Shown one piece after another: positions 33,608-43,640 of a DNA stretch of 64,000 bases (position 1 is its first letter; every line of letters begins with the position of its first letter). The notes beneath the pieces are model-generated. The model had not been told where the DNA came from and made no database searches. It saw nothing but the letters and a program-made list of their open reading frames with translations. This DNA is from Nitratireductor sp. (GTDB lineage: Bacteria; Pseudomonadota; Alphaproteobacteria; Rhizobiales; Rhizobiaceae). The stretch covers positions 2,559,547-2,623,546 of the forward strand of contig NZ_CP051236.1 in the NCBI RefSeq assembly GCF_017794765.1, given 5' to 3'. Position numbers and translations under genes: made by a program.

Positions 33608-33770
33608 GGCCCATCCCTGTTTGGGCCACCGCCCGGTTCACCGATCCGCGAAAACGGCGGGAAAACGCATCGCCCATGCGTGCCGGCTAGCCCGCAAGCG
33701 CCCTGTCCGTCAAGACTGCGGGATTGAATTGTCACCGCTGCTGCGCCACATAGGAAGCCAGAGGTACATT

Positions 33771-34103
33771 ATGCAAACTATTGGAACTGCAAAATTTCGC
33801 ATTGGCCAGGTCGTCCGCCACCGGGTGTTCGACTTCCGTGGCGTGATTTTCGATGTCGACCCGGAATTCAACAACACCGAAGCCTGGTATCAGGCGATCC
33901 CCGAGGAAGTGCGTCCACGCAAGGATCAGCCCTTCTACCATCTTCTCGCCGAGAACGAGGAGACGGAGTATGTGGCCTATGTTTCGGAGCAGAATCTGAT
34001 GCCCGATGAATCCGGCGTGCCTGTCCGCCACCCGCAACTGGCGGAATTCTTCGTGGAAACCGGTGACGGCCACTACGAGCCCCGCGAGCGCATGCATCAC
34101 TGA
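33771..34103 (+). CDS. hspQ: Heat shock protein HspQ
   Basis: A 110-residue hemimethylated-DNA-binding-like (YccV) domain protein. HspQ is an adaptor that stimulates Lon-type proteolysis in E. coli. AKFRIGQVVRHRVFDFRGV at 7-25 and the VSEQNLMP segment near 79 are family hallmarks. ATG 33771 follows AGAGGT at a good distance; upstream in-frame starts to 33558 have no support. It is followed by a strong terminator. Confidence 0.93.
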   Translation: MQTIGTAKFRIGQVVRHRVFDFRGVIFDVDPEFNNTEAWYQAIPEEVRPRKDQPFYHLLAENEETEYVAYVSEQNLMPDESGVPVRHPQLAEFFVETGDGHYEPRERMHH

Positions 34104-34123
34104 CTTTTTTTGAAGCGCATATG

Positions 34124-34153
34124 AAAACAGGGCCGCGAAGGCCCTGTTTTTTT
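34124..34153 (+). terminator. Rho-independent terminator after hspQ
   Basis: AAAACAGGGCC (34124-34134) pairs with GGCCCTGTTTT (34140-34150) over a five-base loop and runs into seven T. The flanking A-run makes it usable in both directions, so it may also serve the converging IalB-like gene. Confidence 0.93.
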
Positions 34154-34177
34154 AGAGATTCCGAAGGAGAATGAAAA

Positions 34178-34804
34178 TTATTCAGCCTTCTTCGCCTTCT
34201 CCTGCGCTTCGCGCAGCTTCTCGGTAAATTCTTCGTTGTTCTTGTTGACGAAGTCCTGAAGCTTCTTCTGGCGATCCTCGATGTCGGACTGCGGCAGCGG
34301 GTCACCGTCATAGGCATTGGTGAAGCCGGAGAGCGTCATCTTGATCGGGTTGGGCTGGTTCTGGAAGTTGACGGATGTGAGCGTCAGTTCCGAGCCGCGC
34401 TTGAAGGAGGCGACGAGCTGATCGGTCAGCGGTGCTTCCGCAATGCAGCGATCCGGCAGGCAGATGGCATAGTCGATCTTTTGCGTCTGGCCACCGTCGA
34501 TCTGCAGGCCGATGCCGGGAGGCACCATGCGACCGGTCGGCACGGTGATCTGGAAAACCTTGCGGTTTACCTTGCCCTTCACCTCGATGAGGCTGACGCC
34601 GGTGATCATCTGGCCGGTTTCTGCCACGAGAACATTCTGCACGTTGCAGATATCCACGTCTTCCTGTTTGGTGCAGGCCTTGAACCAGCCCTGCGGCGGC
34701 TGCTGCTGTTGCGCGGCGGCGACACCAACTCCGCTTGCGGCCACACAGGCGGCGCCGGCAAGGGCGAACAGGGTGCGGATTGCTTTCGCGTTCAGGCTTT
34801 TCAT
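34178..34804 (-). CDS. Invasion-associated locus B (IalB) family protein
   Basis: A 208-residue exported protein. The signal peptide ends near residue 31 (VAAA-QQQQ). Residues about 40-165 form the IalB domain with cysteines in KACTKQEDVDICNV and AICLPDRCIAE, likely disulfide-bonded. The C-terminal 40 residues are a charged helix rich in Lys, Glu and Gln. IalB was named for Bartonella red-cell invasion, but homologues are common in free-living rhizobia with unclear role. ATG 34804 follows GAGGAAC. Confidence 0.9.
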   Translation of the reverse strand: MKSLNAKAIRTLFALAGAACVAASGVGVAAAQQQQPPQGWFKACTKQEDVDICNVQNVLVAETGQMITGVSLIEVKGKVNRKVFQITVPTGRMVPPGIGLQIDGGQTQKIDYAICLPDRCIAEAPLTDQLVASFKRGSELTLTSVNFQNQPNPIKMTLSGFTNAYDGDPLPQSDIEDRQKKLQDFVNKNNEEFTEKLREAQEKAKKAE

Positions 34805-35078
34805 ATGGCTCAGTTCCTCTAAATGCACAGCGCCAGAATATCGATCCATGCGTCACCTGTTGTTAAAATGCGGCGACAGCATGACCCTTGGCCGCGTGTT
34901 ACACCGCCATGCGGTACGAATCCAGCCCGTCAAAGCATTTCGCTGGACTTTGTGACAAGGTGCGGCAAACATCACACGATCCGCCGGATGCCCCGGAAAA
35001 CGCACGCGGTGTGTTACGCTCCCCGGCGAATCATGAATCCGCATGGATCCACTTGAGTTCCCCGCCAAAGGTGCGTCG

Positions 35079-36911
35079 ATGTTTGCAGCCCTCAAAATCC
35101 TTCGTTTCACAATTTCTGCCAGCCTGATCGCATCCGGTGTCGCCCTGGCGCAAGCTGAACCGATGCACGGCGTCGCCATGCACGGAACACCGGAACTGCC
35201 GGCTGATTTCAAACATTTCACCTACGTCAATCCCGATGCGCCAAAAGGCGGAGACGTCACCTATTGTGTGGTCGGATCGTTCGACAATCTGAATCCGTTC
35301 ATCCTGAAAAGCATGCGCACCACGGCGCGGGGCGTGATCGACACGATTTTTGGCAATCTGGTGTTCGAACCGCTCATGATGCGCTCGGCTGACGAGCCCT
35401 TCTCTCTCTATGGGCTTCTCGCCGAAAGCGTGGAGATGGACGAATCCCGCAGCTATGCGGAGTTCAACCTGAATCCGGATGCCAGTTGGTCCGATGGCGA
35501 GCCCGTCACGCCCGAGGATGTGATCTTCACCTATGAAGCCTACACGGAAAAAGGGCGGCCACCCTATTCCAGCCGGATGGCCAAGATCGAAAAGATCGAG
35601 AAAACAGGCGACCACAGCGTACGCTTCACCTTCAACGACAAGGCGGATCGAGAGTTTCCGCTGATCATCGCGATGACGCCGATCATTCCGGCTCATGCCT
35701 TCGACATCGAAACCTTCGATCAGACGACGCTGAAACCGGTCATTGGCAGCGGCGCCTATCGCATCTCGGAAGTCGAACCCGGCCGCCGCATCGTTTTTAC
35801 CCGGAACCCGGATTATTGGGGTGAAAACATCCCGTCAAAACGGGGCTTCGACAATTTCGACAAGGTCACGATCGAATATTTCCTGAACGCCAATTCGATG
35901 ATTGAGGCGTTCAAGAAGGGGATTTGTTCGGTCTATGCCGAGTCCGATCCGGTCCGCCGCCAGCACGGCATCGACTTTCCGGCCGCGCGCGAGGGCAAGG
36001 TTGTCAGCGAAACCTTTACCAATGGCGTGCCGCCGGCAGTCACGGGATTTTTCTTCAACACCAGACGCGAGAAATTTTCCGACCCGAAGGTGCGCCGTGC
36101 CCTGTCCAAACTCTACGATTTCGGCTGGGTCAACACGAACGTGTTGCGTGGCGAATACGAACGTACGCTAAGCTACTGGCAGGGCTCTCACCTTTCGGCG
36201 CTTGGGAGACCCGCGGATGAGCGCGAGCGCACCCTTCTTGAACCCTATGCCGACCGGGTGACGCCCGAGGTTATGGACGGCACCTATGGGAAGGCCGAGA
36301 TGGGCGGCGATCCGATCGGACGCAATGAAATGCGTGAAGCGCTGAAAATGCTGAAGGAGGCCGGATACAGTCTCGAAGGCAACGCTCTGGTGAATGCCGA
36401 GGGCGAGGCCCTTACCTTCGAAATCCTCGTCACGTCCGAGGAAGGTGAGAAACTGGCCGCCGTTTTCCAGCGCGCACTGAGGAAGATCGGCATCGGTGTA
36501 TCGATCCGACTGCTTGACGATTCACAGGCGCAGCAACGCAAACAGCGCTATGATTTCGATGTGATCATTGCATCGGTAGGCTTTTCCGGTTCGCTGTCAC
36601 CCGGCATCGAGCAGATCAACCGCTGGGGATCTTCCGCCGCAGAGGCCGAGGGCAGTTTCAACCTGTCGGGCGCTGCCGACCCGGCAATCGACGCCATGAT
36701 CGACGCGATGCTGAACGCGCGCAACATGGACGATTACGCTGCAGCCGTACGCGCGCTCGACCGGCTTTTGATGTCGGGTGCCTATGTCGTGCCGATGCAG
36801 CACGACAGCGACGAGTGGGTGGCTTACTGGAACGATCTGGCACACCCGGAAAAAACACCACTCTACGGATACAAACTGCAGACCTGGTGGCACAAACCAG
36901 ACGCAGATTAA
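35079..36911 (+). CDS. Oligopeptide-type ABC transporter substrate-binding protein (YejA-like)
   Basis: A 610-residue periplasmic binding protein of family SBP_bac_5. The signal peptide ends near residue 26 (AQA-EPMHG). HGTPELPADFKHFTYVNPDAPKGGDV near 35-60 marks the YejA/microcin C-binding subgroup, and DASWSDGEPVTPEDVIFTYE near 135 is the generic family motif. ATG 35079 follows AAAGG. Unusually, no permease or ATPase gene follows; a DsbA-family gene lies 10 bases downstream. It must use components encoded elsewhere. Ligand identity is not readable. Confidence 0.92.
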   Translation: MFAALKILRFTISASLIASGVALAQAEPMHGVAMHGTPELPADFKHFTYVNPDAPKGGDVTYCVVGSFDNLNPFILKSMRTTARGVIDTIFGNLVFEPLMMRSADEPFSLYGLLAESVEMDESRSYAEFNLNPDASWSDGEPVTPEDVIFTYEAYTEKGRPPYSSRMAKIEKIEKTGDHSVRFTFNDKADREFPLIIAMTPIIPAHAFDIETFDQTTLKPVIGSGAYRISEVEPGRRIVFTRNPDYWGENIPSKRGFDNFDKVTIEYFLNANSMIEAFKKGICSVYAESDPVRRQHGIDFPAAREGKVVSETFTNGVPPAVTGFFFNTRREKFSDPKVRRALSKLYDFGWVNTNVLRGEYERTLSYWQGSHLSALGRPADERERTLLEPYADRVTPEVMDGTYGKAEMGGDPIGRNEMREALKMLKEAGYSLEGNALVNAEGEALTFEILVTSEEGEKLAAVFQRALRKIGIGVSIRLLDDSQAQQRKQRYDFDVIIASVGFSGSLSPGIEQINRWGSSAAEAEGSFNLSGAADPAIDAMIDAMLNARNMDDYAAAVRALDRLLMSGAYVVPMQHDSDEWVAYWNDLAHPEKTPLYGYKLQTWWHKPDAD

Positions 36912-36921
36912 GGCAAAGACC

Positions 36922-37599
36922 ATGTCTCTTCCCGTAACCATCGATGTCGTATCCGACGTTGTTTGCCCATGGTGCTATGTGGGGCGCGCGCGCCTGCAGA
37001 AAGCGCTGGAAGTCGTGCCCGAACTGGCTGTCGATATCCGTTGGCGGCCCTTTCAACTCGACCCCACCATACCTTCGGGAGGCAAGAGCCGTCAGGCATA
37101 TCTGACGGGAAAATTCGGGGACGAAGAACGCATCCGTCAGATGCATGAGCAACTCAGCACTGTCGGGGCGGCGGAAGGGATAGATTTCAATTTCGAAGCC
37201 ATTGAGATCTCTCCGAACACGCTCAACGCACATCGGGTGATCCGATGGGCTGCGACCGCCGAACCGGGTGTTCAGGATTTGCTGGTTGGACGTCTTTTCG
37301 CGCTCTATTTCGAAGAAGGCGCGGATATCGGAGGCTCCGCCGTGCTCGTCCAGGCTGCACGGGATGCGGGCATGGATGCTGCCGTGGTCGAAACGCTGTT
37401 GGCAACCGATGCTGACAAGGCAGAGGTGGAACAGGAGATCGCCACGGCTCAGCAGATGGGAGTGACCGGAGTACCCTGCTTCCTCCTTGAAGGCCGCTAC
37501 GCGGTGGTCGGGGCACAGGAATCGGCCACACTTGCCGATGCCATCCGGCAGGTCGCCCAGGCCAAGGCCGACGGCACTCTCGGCGAAGGCCAGGACTAA
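36922..37599 (+). CDS. DsbA family oxidoreductase (FrnE-like)
   Basis: A 225-residue thioredoxin-fold protein with a helical insertion. The redox motif CPWC is at residues 15-18 and the cis-proline lies in VTGVPCFLL near 180. There is no signal peptide, so it should act in the cytoplasm as a thiol-disulfide oxidoreductase, as FrnE does, rather than as periplasmic DsbA. It starts 10 bases after the binding-protein stop and is probably cotranscribed. It converges with mfd. Confidence 0.91.
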   Translation: MSLPVTIDVVSDVVCPWCYVGRARLQKALEVVPELAVDIRWRPFQLDPTIPSGGKSRQAYLTGKFGDEERIRQMHEQLSTVGAAEGIDFNFEAIEISPNTLNAHRVIRWAATAEPGVQDLLVGRLFALYFEEGADIGGSAVLVQAARDAGMDAAVVETLLATDADKAEVEQEIATAQQMGVTGVPCFLLEGRYAVVGAQESATLADAIRQVAQAKADGTLGEGQD

Positions 37600-37629
37600 G
37601 ACAAGTCCGTCATAAAGCAGAGCTTTCCC

Positions 37630-40600
37630 TCAGGCTGCCTTTTTCTCGGTCAGCCGCACAAGCTGCGTCATGATAACGGCGGAACCTGCAAGACGTTTTT
37701 CAGGCGTCGGCCAGTCGCGAATGAAAACGATGCTCTGGTCGGGCCGGATTTTTGCCAGCGTACCCTGTTCGCCAATGAAGCGTACGAGCCCCACCGGCTC
37801 GGGAAATTCCTGATTGCGGAAATGCACCACAGCTCCCTTGGGGCCGGCATCGAGCTTTTCCACATTGGCCTTGCGGCACAGAGCCTTGATGAAAACGATC
37901 TTCAAGAGGTGTTCCACCTCCTGAGGCAGCGGGCCGAAACGGTCAATGAGTTCCGCACCGAAGGCATCAATCTCTTCGGGCGATTCCAACTCTGCGATGC
38001 GGCGGTAGAGGCCGAGCCGCAACTGCAGGTCTGAAACATATGATTCCGGAATCATGACGGCAGTGCCGACCGTGATCTGCGGCGACCAGCCGGTATCGAC
38101 CGCCTCGTCCGATCCCTTCAGTTCGGCAACCGCTTCTTCCAGCATTTGCTGGTAAAGTTCGTAGCCAACTTCCTTGACGTGACCGGACTGTTCTTCGCCC
38201 AAAATATTACCGGCGCCGCGAATGTCGAGATCGTGGCTTGCAAGCTGGAAGCCCGCGCCAAGCGTATCGAGCGACTGGAGCACCTTGAGCCGCCGTTCAG
38301 CGGTTGATGTGAGCGTCCGGTTGGGTGGCAGGGTAAAGAGCGCATAGGCCCTCACCTTGGAGCGCCCCACGCGCCCACGCAACTGATAGAGCTGCGAAAG
38401 GCCGAAGATATCAGCGCGGTGCACAATCAGCGTGTTCGCTGTCGGGATATCGAGGCCAGATTCCACGATTGTGGTGGACAGGAGAACATCATATTGCCCG
38501 TCATAGAAGGCGTTCATGATGTCATCGAGTTCGCCGGGCGGTAATTGCCCGTGGGCCGTGGCCACTTTCAGTTCCGGCACATGTTCTTCAAGGAACGCGC
38601 GCACCTCCGCCAGGTCCGAAATGCGCGGAACGACGTAAAAGCTCTGCCCGCCGCGATAACGCTCGCGCAGAAGCGTCTCGCGGATGACGAGCGGATCGAC
38701 TGGTGAGATAAAGCTGCGCACTGCCATGCGATCCACGGGCGCCGTAGTAATGAGCGACAGCTCTCGCACGCCCGTCAACGCCAATTGCAGGGTGCGCGGT
38801 ATCGGCGTTGCTGACAGTGTGAGCACGTGAATATCGGATTTCAGCTCCTTCAGCCGCTCCTTGTGCCTCACGCCGAAGTGCTGCTCTTCATCGATGATAA
38901 GAAGACCGAGATTCTTGAACGAAACAGAACTACCCAGAAGTGCATGAGTGCCCACCACGATGTCGACCGTACCGTCGGCAATGCCTTTCTTGGTTTCTGA
39001 AAGCTCCTTCGTGCCGACTAGGCGCGATGCCTGCCGGACGCGCAGCGGAAGGCCGGCAAAACGGTCGCGGAACGTCTTGAAATGCTGGCGGGCGAGCAGT
39101 GTCGTTGGCACCACCACAGCCACCTGCAGCCCCTCCATCGCAGCGACAAAGGCAGCGCGCAGCGCAACTTCCGTCTTGCCGAAACCCACATCGCCGCAGA
39201 TCAGGCGGTCCATGGGACGACCCGACCCCAGATCGTCGATCACGGCGTCAATGGCCGCCTGCTGATCATCCGTTTCCTCATAGGGAAAGCGCGCGGCAAA
39301 TTCGCCATAAAGCCCTTCTGGCGGAGAAAGCCTGACTCCGGGACGCATCTCGCGCTCAGCGGCGATGCGGATAAGATGCCCCGCCATCTCCAGAAGCTTT
39401 TTCTTCAGCTTGGCCTTGCGCGACTGCCAGGCCACACCGCCAAGCTTGTCGAGCATGGTGTCAGGCCCATCGGAGCCGTAGCGGGACAGAAGCTCGATAT
39501 TCTCGACCGGCAGGAACAGCCGGTCATCACCGGCATAGCGCAGCTCAAGGCAGTCATGCGGCGCGCCCATCGCCTCAATGGTCTTGAGACCGATGAAACG
39601 GCCAATGCCGTGGTCGGCATGAACGACGATGTCGCCGGCCGAAAGTGCGGCCACCTCAGAGATGAAATCCGAGGCTTTTTTGCGTTTTTTGGCGCGACGC
39701 ACCAGTCGGTCGCCCAGAATGTCCTGTTCACCAATGATGGCAAGGTCAGCCGTTTCAAAGCCAGCCTCCAGCGGCAGAACGCCGATACCTGCCGTTTCAG
39801 GCGCAAGTTTTTCCAGTTCTGCCAGTGTGTCGATGCGAGCGACATTGCCGAGATTGTGTTCGGCAAGGATCTGTGACAGCCGTTCGGCAGAGCCTTCGCT
39901 CCATCCCGCAATCATCACACGCTTGCCATTGGCGCGGAGCGCTCCGATATGCTTGACCGCGTGATCGAACACATTAGCTTTGGGGTCGGCGCGCTCCTCG
40001 GCAAAACTGCGCCCGGCCTCTGCGCCCGCATGGTAGATGCGCGCCTTGCTGGTCTCTGGCGTTGCAAAGGGCGTAAAGTGAATCACGCGCCTTTCGGCTG
40101 CAGCCGCATTTATTTCGTTCGGATCGAGATAGAGCGTCTCGGGCGGAACCGGCTTGTAAGGCACGGCGCCACCGAGCTCCGTGCCTTCCATCTGCGTACG
40201 GCGGGCCTCATAGTGATCGACAATCAGCGCATGCCGTTCGCCAAGCGCCTCTTCAGCAAGATGGTCGAACACGATGGGCGCTTCGGGCAAATAGTCGAGC
40301 ACGCTGTCAAGCCGCTCGTGGAACAGTGGCAGCCAGTGCTCCATTCCGGCAAAACGCCGCCCCTCGCTGACTGCGCTGTAAAGCGCGTCATCGCGCGAGG
40401 GAGCGCCGAAGGTCTCGATATAGTTGCGGCGAAACCGGCTTATGACCTCAGGAGAAAGCGTGATCTCGCTCATGGCCTGAAGCGAGACTTCCTTGCGCTG
40501 GCCGGTGGTGCGCTGGGTGGCGATGTCGAATGCGCGGATCGATTCGAGCGTATCGCCGAAGAAATCGAGGCGCAGCGCTTCTTCCCATCCGGGCGCAAAG

Positions 40601-41133
40601 AGATCGAGAATGCCGCCGCGCACCGCATACTCCCCCACATCGCGCACGGTGGAAACGCGTTCGAAACCACTTGTTTCAAGCCGCGCCGTCAGCGCCGTCA
40701 TGTCGACCTGATTGCCCGGCCGGGCACAAAAGCCCTGTGCTCCGATCTGGTCTGCAGGTGGCATGCGCTGCAACAGCGCATTGGCGCTGACAATCACTGC
40801 CGCACGGTGTGGATTTTTGCGTAGCTCCGCCATCGCTCCCATCGCGGCGAGCCTGCGCGCTGCGGCATCGGCGCCGGGCGACACCCGGTCATAGGGCAGG
40901 CAGTCCCACGCCGGAAGATCAAGGACCGGCAGACCGGGTTCCACGAAGCGGAGCGTATCGACGAGCGATGGCAGACGCTGCCCGTCACGCAGGACGAAGA
41001 TGATCGGCCCGTCAGGCGCCACCTCACGCGCAGCGGCGGCCAGGGCGAATGCTTCAAACCCGTCCGCAACGCCGTCGACGGTAACAGCGCCAGCACCCGC
41101 ACGCGGCAGTTTCAAAGCTTTGATGAGTTTCAT
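37630..41133 (-). CDS. mfd: Transcription-repair coupling factor
   Basis: A 1167-residue SF2 translocase that removes stalled RNA polymerase at lesions and recruits UvrA. The N-terminal UvrB-like region covers about 1-350, the RNA polymerase interaction domain about 485-560, and the RecG-like motor about 600-960 with Walker A GDVGFGKTE near 646 and DEEQHFG near 742. The TRCF C-terminal domain ends the protein. Length is normal. It lies 12 bases downstream of sdhE. Confidence 0.97.
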   Translation of the reverse strand: MKLIKALKLPRAGAGAVTVDGVADGFEAFALAAAAREVAPDGPIIFVLRDGQRLPSLVDTLRFVEPGLPVLDLPAWDCLPYDRVSPGADAAARRLAAMGAMAELRKNPHRAAVIVSANALLQRMPPADQIGAQGFCARPGNQVDMTALTARLETSGFERVSTVRDVGEYAVRGGILDLFAPGWEEALRLDFFGDTLESIRAFDIATQRTTGQRKEVSLQAMSEITLSPEVISRFRRNYIETFGAPSRDDALYSAVSEGRRFAGMEHWLPLFHERLDSVLDYLPEAPIVFDHLAEEALGERHALIVDHYEARRTQMEGTELGGAVPYKPVPPETLYLDPNEINAAAAERRVIHFTPFATPETSKARIYHAGAEAGRSFAEERADPKANVFDHAVKHIGALRANGKRVMIAGWSEGSAERLSQILAEHNLGNVARIDTLAELEKLAPETAGIGVLPLEAGFETADLAIIGEQDILGDRLVRRAKKRKKASDFISEVAALSAGDIVVHADHGIGRFIGLKTIEAMGAPHDCLELRYAGDDRLFLPVENIELLSRYGSDGPDTMLDKLGGVAWQSRKAKLKKKLLEMAGHLIRIAAEREMRPGVRLSPPEGLYGEFAARFPYEETDDQQAAIDAVIDDLGSGRPMDRLICGDVGFGKTEVALRAAFVAAMEGLQVAVVVPTTLLARQHFKTFRDRFAGLPLRVRQASRLVGTKELSETKKGIADGTVDIVVGTHALLGSSVSFKNLGLLIIDEEQHFGVRHKERLKELKSDIHVLTLSATPIPRTLQLALTGVRELSLITTAPVDRMAVRSFISPVDPLVIRETLLRERYRGGQSFYVVPRISDLAEVRAFLEEHVPELKVATAHGQLPPGELDDIMNAFYDGQYDVLLSTTIVESGLDIPTANTLIVHRADIFGLSQLYQLRGRVGRSKVRAYALFTLPPNRTLTSTAERRLKVLQSLDTLGAGFQLASHDLDIRGAGNILGEEQSGHVKEVGYELYQQMLEEAVAELKGSDEAVDTGWSPQITVGTAVMIPESYVSDLQLRLGLYRRIAELESPEEIDAFGAELIDRFGPLPQEVEHLLKIVFIKALCRKANVEKLDAGPKGAVVHFRNQEFPEPVGLVRFIGEQGTLAKIRPDQSIVFIRDWPTPEKRLAGSAVIMTQLVRLTEKKAA

Positions 41134-41145
41134 CGACGTCCTGCC

Positions 41146-41424
41146 TCAGCGTCCCTGCGATGCGATGATGCGGCCCCACAACGGCGTGTCATATTCTGGC
41201 GGCACCGGAAGTTCACCCGTGACCCACTTGAAGAGATTGGTATCCGGCACGTTCAAAATGGCTTCGAACTGATCCATTTCATCGTCGCTGAGCCGGTCGA
41301 TTTCGGCATCTGCAAACCCACCCAGAACGAGGTCCATCTCGCGCATGCCACGGCGCCAGGAGCGCACGAGCGCACGTCGGCGGCGCGGGTCGAGATCGTG
41401 GCTGGAACGGGTGGTGCCTGTCAT
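41146..41424 (-). CDS. sdhE: FAD assembly factor SdhE (succinate dehydrogenase assembly factor 2)
   Basis: A 92-residue helical protein that promotes covalent attachment of FAD to succinate dehydrogenase. The family motif appears as SWRRGMREMD near 24-33, and LNVPDTNLFKWVTGE near 62-76 is also conserved. I chose ATG 41424; an in-frame start at 41481 would nearly reach recG. It is divergent from recG and cotranscribed with mfd. Confidence 0.9.
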   Translation of the reverse strand: MTGTTRSSHDLDPRRRRALVRSWRRGMREMDLVLGGFADAEIDRLSDDEMDQFEAILNVPDTNLFKWVTGELPVPPEYDTPLWGRIIASQGR

Positions 41425-41531
41425 GGTTTCGCTTTCATGCTCTGCAGCGGTCGGTCGCCCGGGCGGATATAGCGTGTGCATGAGCGTCTGTCAGCCTTGC
41501 GTCGGCGAATTTGACCCTTAATCATGACAGT

Positions 41532-43640
41532 ATGCGTCCTACACTGCTCGATCCCCTTTTTGCTCCCGTGACTGCGCTCGATGGCGTTGGCGCGAAACTC
41601 GCCGATCTTCTGGCAAACATCGCCCCCGGCGATGCGGCCGGGCGTGAACTTCGCGTCGGCGACCTGCTCTTCGTGCTGCCGCACTCGCTCATCGACCGGC
41701 GCAATCGCCCTGGCATTGCCAATGCGCAGGAGGGAGCGATCGTCACGCTGGATCTGACGGTGGGGCGGCATCACCCCTCTCCCCCCGGACGCAGGAATGT
41801 GCCCTATCGGGTCTTCGCCTTCGACGAAACGGGAGAGATCGCCCTCACCTTCTTCCATGCGCGGACGCCGTGGATCGAGAAAATACTTCCGGAAGGCGAA
41901 AAGGTTTTGGTGAGCGGTCGGATGGAATGGTTCAACGGCCGCGCGTCCATGGTGCACCCCGATTTCGTCGTTCCGAAGGCTGACGCTCACACGTTGCCAA
42001 TGCTGGAACCGGTGTATCCGCTGACCGCCGGTCTTTCGGCAAAAGTATTGCGCCGGGCCATCACACAAGCGCTGGAACGTCTGCCAGATCTACCCGAGTG
42101 GCAGGATGAGAGCTTTCTGTCACGAAACCGGATGCCGTCGTTCAATGATGCGCTGAAAACGCTTCACCATCCGCAGGCACTGGAGGACGTTCAGCCCGAA
42201 AGTTCCGCCTGGCGGCGTATCGCCTATGATGAATTTCTCGCAGGGCAGCTTTCGCTCGCGCTGGTGCGTGCAAAGGTGAAACGCCTTTCCGGCCGACCAC
42301 TGAATGGCGACGGGCGTTTTGAAACAAGCATCCGCCGAGCATTGCCCTATTCGCTGACGGCCGCGCAGGAAGACGCTGTACGCGACATCCTCAGGGATCT
42401 GGCCAGCGATGAGCGCATGGTGCGCCTGCTGCAGGGGGATGTGGGTGCAGGCAAAACCGTTGTGGCACTCCTCGCCATGGCCCGCGCTGCCGAGGCGGGC
42501 GGGCAGTCGGCTCTCATGGCACCGACCGAAATTCTTGCCCGCCAGCATGCAGCGACCATCACGCCCCTGGCAGAGGCCGCTGGCCTGAGCGTTGCAATCC
42601 TGACTGGACGTGAAAAGGGACGGGAGCGCCAGCGCATTCTGGAAGAGATCGCGTCCGGAGCGGTCGATTTCGTGATCGGCACGCATGCGCTTTTTCAGGA
42701 AACAGTACAATTCAGGGATCTCGCGCTCGCCGTCGTCGACGAGCAGCATCGCTTTGGCGTGCATCAGCGTCTGGCCATGACGGCCAAGGGTAATGCACCC
42801 GACATGCTTGTCATGACGGCTACTCCGATCCCCCGGACACTCGTGCTCTCCGCTTTCGGTGACATGGATGTTTCCCGCCTGACAGAAAAGCCCGCCGGCA
42901 GACAGCCGATCCGAACCGTCACACTGCCGGTAGAGCGTCTTCCGCAATTGGTGGACCGGATCAGAAGAGCGCTCTCAGAAGGCCAGAAGGTATACTGGAT
43001 CTGCCCGCTCGTGGAGGAATCCGAAGAACTTGAACTGATGTCTGCAGAGGACCGTCACGCTTCGCTGCAGAAGGTGTTCGGAGACAGGGTCGGTCTCATT
43101 CACGGACGTATGAAAGCCAGCGACAAAGATGATGCAATGCGTGCCTTCAAGGACGGGCGGACACGCATTCTTGTCGGCACCACCGTGGTTGAGGTGGGCG
43201 TGGATGTGCCCGACGCGACGATCATCGTGGTCGAACACGCCGAACGGTTCGGTCTGGCGCAACTGCATCAGTTGCGCGGACGTGTGGGGCGCGGTGCGCT
43301 CGCCTCCTCCTGCGTTCTCGTCTACAAGGGGCCGCTCGGGGAGACAGCAACCCGCAGGCTCGAAGTAATGCGGGAAACGGAAGACGGTTTCCTCATTGCG
43401 GAAGAAGATCTCAAATTGCGCGGTGAAGGCGATCTTCTGGGGACGAAGCAGTCAGGGACGCCGGGATTTCGCGTCGCCCGGATCGAGGCCCATGTGGACC
43501 TTTTGCAGGCCGCCCGCGACGATGCGCGGTTAATCCTGTCACGCGATCCGGATCTCCAATCCCCACGTGGCGAAGCGCTGAGGCTTCTCCTTTATTTGTT
43601 CGGACGCGACGAGGCGATTCGCTTGCTGCGGGCGGGCTGA
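41532..43640 (+). CDS. recG: ATP-dependent DNA helicase RecG
   Basis: A 702-residue branch-migrating helicase that remodels stalled forks and Holliday junctions. The wedge OB domain covers about 1-200; the motor has Walker A GDVGAGKT near 302 and DEQHRFGV near 402, and DLKLRGEGDLLGTKQSG near 632 is the RecG C-terminal signature. ATG 41532 gives the usual opening; an in-frame TTG at 41511 would add seven residues. No clear ribosome site precedes either. The last 49 bases overlap the opposing DUF502 gene. Confidence 0.96.
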   Translation: MRPTLLDPLFAPVTALDGVGAKLADLLANIAPGDAAGRELRVGDLLFVLPHSLIDRRNRPGIANAQEGAIVTLDLTVGRHHPSPPGRRNVPYRVFAFDETGEIALTFFHARTPWIEKILPEGEKVLVSGRMEWFNGRASMVHPDFVVPKADAHTLPMLEPVYPLTAGLSAKVLRRAITQALERLPDLPEWQDESFLSRNRMPSFNDALKTLHHPQALEDVQPESSAWRRIAYDEFLAGQLSLALVRAKVKRLSGRPLNGDGRFETSIRRALPYSLTAAQEDAVRDILRDLASDERMVRLLQGDVGAGKTVVALLAMARAAEAGGQSALMAPTEILARQHAATITPLAEAAGLSVAILTGREKGRERQRILEEIASGAVDFVIGTHALFQETVQFRDLALAVVDEQHRFGVHQRLAMTAKGNAPDMLVMTATPIPRTLVLSAFGDMDVSRLTEKPAGRQPIRTVTLPVERLPQLVDRIRRALSEGQKVYWICPLVEESEELELMSAEDRHASLQKVFGDRVGLIHGRMKASDKDDAMRAFKDGRTRILVGTTVVEVGVDVPDATIIVVEHAERFGLAQLHQLRGRVGRGALASSCVLVYKGPLGETATRRLEVMRETEDGFLIAEEDLKLRGEGDLLGTKQSGTPGFRVARIEAHVDLLQAARDDARLILSRDPDLQSPRGEALRLLLYLFGRDEAIRLLRAG

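Noticed and set aside
39949..40824. A 291-codon plus-strand frame opposite mfd
   Set aside because: Antisense shadow of a 1167-residue conserved protein; no domain recognised.
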